Shown here piece by piece: positions 60,526 through 64,000 of a stretch of DNA of 64,000 nt. How positions within the stretch are numbered: the first letter of the stretch is position 1; every line of letters begins with the position of its first letter. The notes under the pieces are model-generated. The model made no database searches, was not told the DNA's origin, and saw only the letters and a list, made by a program, of their open reading frames with translations. Location: positions 2,666,001 through 2,730,000 of the forward strand of contig NZ_CP080998.1 in assembly GCF_019645835.1 (NCBI RefSeq), in the 5' to 3' direction. Source of the stretch: Mycolicibacterium holsaticum DSM 44478 = JCM 12374 (GTDB taxonomy: Bacteria > Actinomycetota > Actinomycetes > Mycobacteriales > Mycobacteriaceae). The position numbers were made by a program, and so were the translations under genes.

Positions 60526-61598
60526 GCGGTGACCTCGGCGAGGTTGAGCAGGCTTGCGGTGACGCGGGGCGGGTCGGGGTTGTCGAGCCAGCGCAGCACG
60601 ACGAACCCGCGACGGCGTCGGCCGGTGTCCAGCCAGTTCGGCACGCCGGGGTCGTGGCCGGCGATCACGACGCGCACGGTGCCGTCGGGTCGGGGCTGAA
60701 ATGAGGCCTGGGTGCCCGAACTGCGGGTGCGGTACGGTTCCAGGCACTCATGCCAGAGGCTTTCCAGGGTGATCGACCAGTACCGGGTGTCGGGCGGTGC
60801 GATGTCGAGTTGTAGGGCCTGGCCGTCGGTCAGGTCGAAGGCGCCGAGCATGTAGAGGTTGTCGGGGGTGGTGTTCTCCGAGCCGAGCGCGGCGGCCTGC
60901 GAGGTGACCAGCGTGTTGGGCTGGGACAGCAGGTCCGGCAGCACCGTGCGGTGCAGGGTCATCAGTTTGAACGCCGTCCACATGAACGCGCTCAACTGGT
61001 CGGCGAGTGCGTCGTCGGTGAGCACGGCGGCCGGCTCTGCAGGTTGGATCTGGGCGATTTCGTACGTCGCGATTTGCTCTACCTGACGGTCGGAGATGTA
61101 CTGCCGCACCACGATGGCCGAGGCGTCGTCGGGAATCTGCACCCAGTGCTCACCGGTGCCGGGATCGGTTGGGGCAAGGACGAATTCGAAGCTGCCGTCG
61201 GCGTCGATCGTCAGGTCGACGTCCGAAACGTACGCGGCCTGGCGGCGCGGTGTGAGACCGGTGCCTGCCATCACCTGAAAACCCAAGTAGGTCACCGTCT
61301 CCCGGCGGCCGCGGACCCGGTACGAGCGGCCGGGGGTCAGCGCGCACAGGTCGTACTCGCCGTCCGGGTTCGGTCCACCGACCTGCCGCAGCGGCGTCGC
61401 CATCGGAAAGAACCGCGGAATCTCGGGATCGACGTCGATCGAGAGCTCGCTGCACAGGGCGATGACCCGCGCCAGCACGCGGTAGCCCTCCAGGCGCTCC
61501 CGTTCGTCGCGGGCGTCCTCGCGGACCACCTCCCCCAGGTCGCGAAACATGCCGAGCAGCGCGTCGAAGGCCGCGTCACTGCGTGGGGTTCTTGACAT
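60522..61598 (-). CDS. DUF1214-domain protein
   Basis: A 358-residue protein. The C-terminal DUF1214 region has DNLYMLGAFDLTDGQALQLD, then RYWSITLESLWHECLEPYRT, and PGVPNWLDTGRRRRGFVVLR. The N-terminal half contains RRETVTYLGFQVMAGTGLTP. Genes of this type are commonly paired with sulfotransferases in mycobacteria. Function unknown. First gene of the operon; about 60 AT-rich bases upstream (61632-61665) are the likely promoter. Confidence 0.85.
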   Translation of the reverse strand: MSRTPRSDAAFDALLGMFRDLGEVVREDARDERERLEGYRVLARVIALCSELSIDVDPEIPRFFPMATPLRQVGGPNPDGEYDLCALTPGRSYRVRGRRETVTYLGFQVMAGTGLTPRRQAAYVSDVDLTIDADGSFEFVLAPTDPGTGEHWVQIPDDASAIVVRQYISDRQVEQIATYEIAQIQPAEPAAVLTDDALADQLSAFMWTAFKLMTLHRTVLPDLLSQPNTLVTSQAAALGSENTTPDNLYMLGAFDLTDGQALQLDIAPPDTRYWSITLESLWHECLEPYRTRSSGTQASFQPRPDGTVRVVIAGHDPGVPNWLDTGRRRRGFVVLRWLDNPDPPRVTASLLNLAEVTA

Positions 61599-61698
61599 GG
61601 CACCAATCCGTCAACGGGGCAAGCGGACGGCATTTAACATACATAGTGTTGCGTAATTGCGGATGCGTTTTGCGCGCCCTATGTCGGCTGTCTGAGTC

Positions 61699-63042
61699 TC
61701 AAGTCCTGGCGGGCAGGCAGATCCGGGCAGCGGCGGCTGCGCCGACGAAGCAGCCGAGCAAGGTCCAGCCTGCCGAGCCGGTCAGACCGTTCTTGGCCAG
61801 CAGCAGCAGCGCCACCCCGGCCGCGATCACCAGCACGCCCGCCGCCACGGATCGCGCGCCGGTGCCTGAAGCCGGTGCGTCCCACCAGGGCAGCCGGCGG
61901 TGCTCGAGCGGTGAGAGCAGGCGGAACATCGCCAACATCACCACCGCGAACACGGCGGCCCGCAGCGCCAGGCGACCCCAGAAGCCCGCTGCGTCAACGT
62001 CATAGGCGTCGAGTCCGACGGCGTGCAGTGAGAACGCGGCGATCGCGATCGCGACGATGTGCCACAGGTACAGCGTCATCGCTCCCCCGTTGCCGACGGC
62101 CACCACGTACCAGACGCGTGGCCGCTGTGCCCACCGCTGGATCGCGCCGGCCGCGGCGACGAATGCGCATGACATCCAGGTGCAGTGCAGGGCGAGCAGC
62201 AGGGTGGGCGGTGAAACGTTGGACAACTGCTCGGATCCGGTGACGACGAGTGACACCTCGTAGGGGCCGACCGTCGCCAGCGTGATCTGTGCGGCGAGCG
62301 CACCGACCGCAACCCCGAGCGCCGTCCGGCGGCCGATCAGCTTGCGCGCGTACGCGACGCCGATGACGACGGGAATGAGCCAGACGACGACGAAGTTGGC
62401 GACACCGGCCATGGCGGTGCCGGTCGCGATACGGATCGCGTCATTCAGCCCGGCCACAGCGACGAGACCGGCCACGACGACGGCGGTGACGCGGCCGCTG
62501 TCGAGGCGGGTCAGCAGCGGGACGAACGCGAGCACGACGAGGTAGACGCCGAGGAACCACAGCAGCGCGACGGATTCGCGGCCGAGATCGGCGGCCGATT
62601 CCGTGCCGAGGGTCAGCCGTACGGCGAATAGGGCTGCCGACCATACCGCGAGGTACCAGAACACCGGCCGGCACAGCCGTTGCGCACGGGTGAACAGCCA
62701 CGCTCCCCAGGCCCGGCCGGTGTGCCAGCTGTAAGCTCCCGCGGCGCCGCCGGCCAGAAAGAACAGCGGCATGACCTGCACCACCCAGGTGACCGGGGCC
62801 AGCGCCGGGATCTCACCGAGGATGTTGCCGATCCGGACACCAGCGCTGTCGATGGTGGCCAGCAACAGTGCGCAGTGCCCGAAGATCACGACGACGAGCG
62901 CGCCCAACCGGGCGACGTCGATGGCACGGTCCCGATCCGGCGGGGTGTCGGCGGCGAACTTGTCGACGCGCGACAGGGGCCGGGACAGAGGCGGGGTCAG
63001 CGGCATGGGTTCAGCATGCCCGGACACACGGATGGCGGTCAT
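61699..63042 (-). CDS. Acyltransferase 3 family membrane protein
   Basis: A 447-residue protein with about ten membrane helices. The Acyl_transf_3 signature is RDRAIDVARLGALVVVIFGH, with an Arg and a His in the first helix. Further helices include VMPLFFLAGGAAGAYSW and TLYLWHIVAIAIAAF. Such enzymes O-acetylate envelope sugars or lipids. The last membrane part (about 395-445) is a small added region. Acceptor unknown. Start ATG 63042. Confidence 0.85.
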   Translation of the reverse strand: MTAIRVSGHAEPMPLTPPLSRPLSRVDKFAADTPPDRDRAIDVARLGALVVVIFGHCALLLATIDSAGVRIGNILGEIPALAPVTWVVQVMPLFFLAGGAAGAYSWHTGRAWGAWLFTRAQRLCRPVFWYLAVWSAALFAVRLTLGTESAADLGRESVALLWFLGVYLVVLAFVPLLTRLDSGRVTAVVVAGLVAVAGLNDAIRIATGTAMAGVANFVVVWLIPVVIGVAYARKLIGRRTALGVAVGALAAQITLATVGPYEVSLVVTGSEQLSNVSPPTLLLALHCTWMSCAFVAAAGAIQRWAQRPRVWYVVAVGNGGAMTLYLWHIVAIAIAAFSLHAVGLDAYDVDAAGFWGRLALRAAVFAVVMLAMFRLLSPLEHRRLPWWDAPASGTGARSVAAGVLVIAAGVALLLLAKNGLTGSAGWTLLGCFVGAAAAARICLPART

Positions 63043-63084
63043 GAGTAGTACTACGCGTCGCCGCCGAACAACAGAAACAAGCGG

Positions 63085-63158
63085 TCGGGCTGACAGGATT
63101 TGAACCTGCGACCACTTGACCCCCAGTCAAGTGCGCTACCAAACTGCGCCACAGCCCG
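63085..63158 (-). tRNA. tRNA-Pro (GGG)
   Basis: A 74-nucleotide cloverleaf on the minus strand. The acceptor stem CGGGCTG/CAGCCCG is followed by discriminator A. D arm GCGC/GCGC, anticodon stem CTTGA/TCAAG with loop CTGGGGG (anticodon GGG, reading CCC), variable loop TGGTC, and T arm GCAGG-TTCAAAT-CCTGT. No 3' CCA is encoded, as is usual here. Confidence 0.96.
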
Positions 63159-63193
63159 CGGTGCTGCCGGGATCGCCGGCAGCGGTCGAAATC

Positions 63194-64000
63194 CTACCGC
63201 AGGGTGGTGGGCTCTCCCCAACCCGCCTTCGCCGTCGTCGCGGGCTCCCCGACCACTTCCGGCGTCTGCTCCTCGGGCACGAACCGCGGGGCGCGCGAAG
63301 TCCGCCACGCGACCACCAGCAGCGTCGCCCACGCCACGGTGATCGTCACGTAGACACCCGTCGACCACGGCCATTCGATGCCGAAGTAGTGCACCAATTT
63401 CTGGCTGTTGGTCAACACGATCACGCCGCCGACCGCTGTGCCCAGCAGCGCGGGGCTGATCCGGCTGACCAGCCAGGCTGCGAACGGCGCCGCGACCACC
63501 CCGCCGATCGCCAGGCCGGCCACGATCGGCAGGTTCGAGACGAACTCGTCACGCAGACCGATGACGAAACCCACCGACGCCGCCGCGGCCACCAGGAACT
63601 CCGATGCGCTTACCGAGCCGATCACCGTGCGCGGCGCGGTCTTGCCCCGCGACAGCAGCGTGCTCGTGGTCACTGGTCCCCATCCGCCGCCACCGGACGC
63701 GTCGATGAACCCACCGAACAGCCCCAACGGGCTGAGGAACCGAGCCCGATGCGGCGTCTCCCCGTGCCGCATCACCGGCGGGTTGCGCAACGAGAACCGC
63801 AGCAGCACATAGGCACCGATCGCCACCAGAATTCCCGCCATCAACGGCGCTGCCCGCTCGGTCGACAAGGACGACAACACTGTCGCTCCGGCGAACGCCC
63901 CCACCGCGCCGGGCACCCCGAGTTTCAGCACGATCGACCAGTCGATGTTCTTGAACCGCCAGTGCGAGAGCCCCGACGCCAACGTGGTGCCCACCTCGGC
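63194..64000 (-). CDS. TauE/SafE-family permease (partial, N-terminus outside window)
   Basis: At least 268 residues of a sulfite exporter TauE/SafE membrane protein. The repeat motif GFIDASGGGGWGPV matches the family's G-G-x-G core. Hydrophobic helices lie throughout the visible part, with VGTTLASGLSHWRFKN near the start. The first helix lies beyond base 64000, so the true start is not visible. TAG stop at 63194-63196, 35 bp from the tRNA. Transport of sulfite, sulfonate or another anion is only family-based. Confidence 0.87.
   Translation of the reverse strand, partial: AEVGTTLASGLSHWRFKNIDWSIVLKLGVPGAVGAFAGATVLSSLSTERAAPLMAGILVAIGAYVLLRFSLRNPPVMRHGETPHRARFLSPLGLFGGFIDASGGGGWGPVTTSTLLSRGKTAPRTVIGSVSASEFLVAAAASVGFVIGLRDEFVSNLPIVAGLAIGGVVAAPFAAWLVSRISPALLGTAVGGVIVLTNSQKLVHYFGIEWPWSTGVYVTITVAWATLLVVAWRTSRAPRFVPEEQTPEVVGEPATTAKAGWGEPTTLR

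Noticed and set aside
61635..61665. AT-rich partial dyad AACA...TGTT upstream of the DUF1214 gene as TetR operator
   Set aside because: Arms of only four bases; kept as a likely promoter zone but not as an operator.

Overview
The window is high-GC actinobacterial DNA, most likely from a fast-growing, non-tuberculous Mycobacterium (Mycolicibacterium). The evidence is an MmpS/MmpL export locus, a SDR of the mycofactocin-associated type, DUF732 and DUF5078 secreted proteins, many P450s, frequent GTG starts and many 4-base ATGA/GTGA overlaps. The left third keeps, in broken order, a core resembling the M. tuberculosis Rv1810-Rv1820 neighbourhood: ilvG, the BacA-type ABC transporter, a flavoprotein, a secreted serine protease, a sterol-desaturase-like protein, an NDH-2-like dehydrogenase and a DUF732 protein. 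malQ and many accessory genes are interleaved. These Rv assignments come from memory of the families, not from a search.

Layout. 1-8.3 kb: ilvG (cut by the window edge), the divergent BacA-like transporter, a flavoprotein/VOC pair behind a KstR-like box, an SRPBCC gene with a beheaded ArsR gene, the protease and the desaturase-like protein. 8.3-18.1 kb: carboxylesterase, a paired SMR exporter, an MFS transporter, malQ, an SRPBCC/acyltransferase pair, and a predicted diiron oxygenase with its own ferredoxin reductase. 18.1-28.5 kb: a Ser/Thr kinase fused by overlap to an F420-type oxidoreductase operon, Nudix, NDH-2-like protein, small secreted proteins, ankyrin-like and GDSL proteins, SnoaL/SRPBCC proteins and a deletion relic of a PLP-dependent decarboxylase.

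28.5-46.3 kb is the most distinctive region: a catabolic island with an aldehyde dehydrogenase, two hot-dog (MaoC-like) subunits, a SnoaL protein, an acyl-CoA ligase, a KshA-like Rieske oxygenase, three P450s, a double-domain family III CoA-transferase, two SDRs (one mycofactocin-type), two amidohydrolases, a Rieske ferredoxin, a GntR/FCD and a TetR regulator. Four intergenic regions, three between clearly divergent cluster genes, carry related AT-rich elements; two of these are 18/20 identical. I infer ring or side-chain oxidation of a hydrophobic cyclic acid (steroid or terpenoid-like) through CoA thioesters. The substrate cannot be read from sequence.

46.4-53.8 kb: mmpS, mmpL, two secreted proteins and a second, closely related mmpL. 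54.3-57.9 kb: a stress group (PAS protein, OsmC, hemerythrin, universal stress protein, SDR). 57.9-64 kb: an EamA transporter, a sulfotransferase/DUF1214/TetR operon, an acyltransferase-3 membrane protein, tRNA-Pro(GGG) and a TauE/SafE permease cut by the window edge. Gene density is very high. The only gaps near or above 300 bases are 22904-23202 and, if its weak ORF is not real, 50554-50935.
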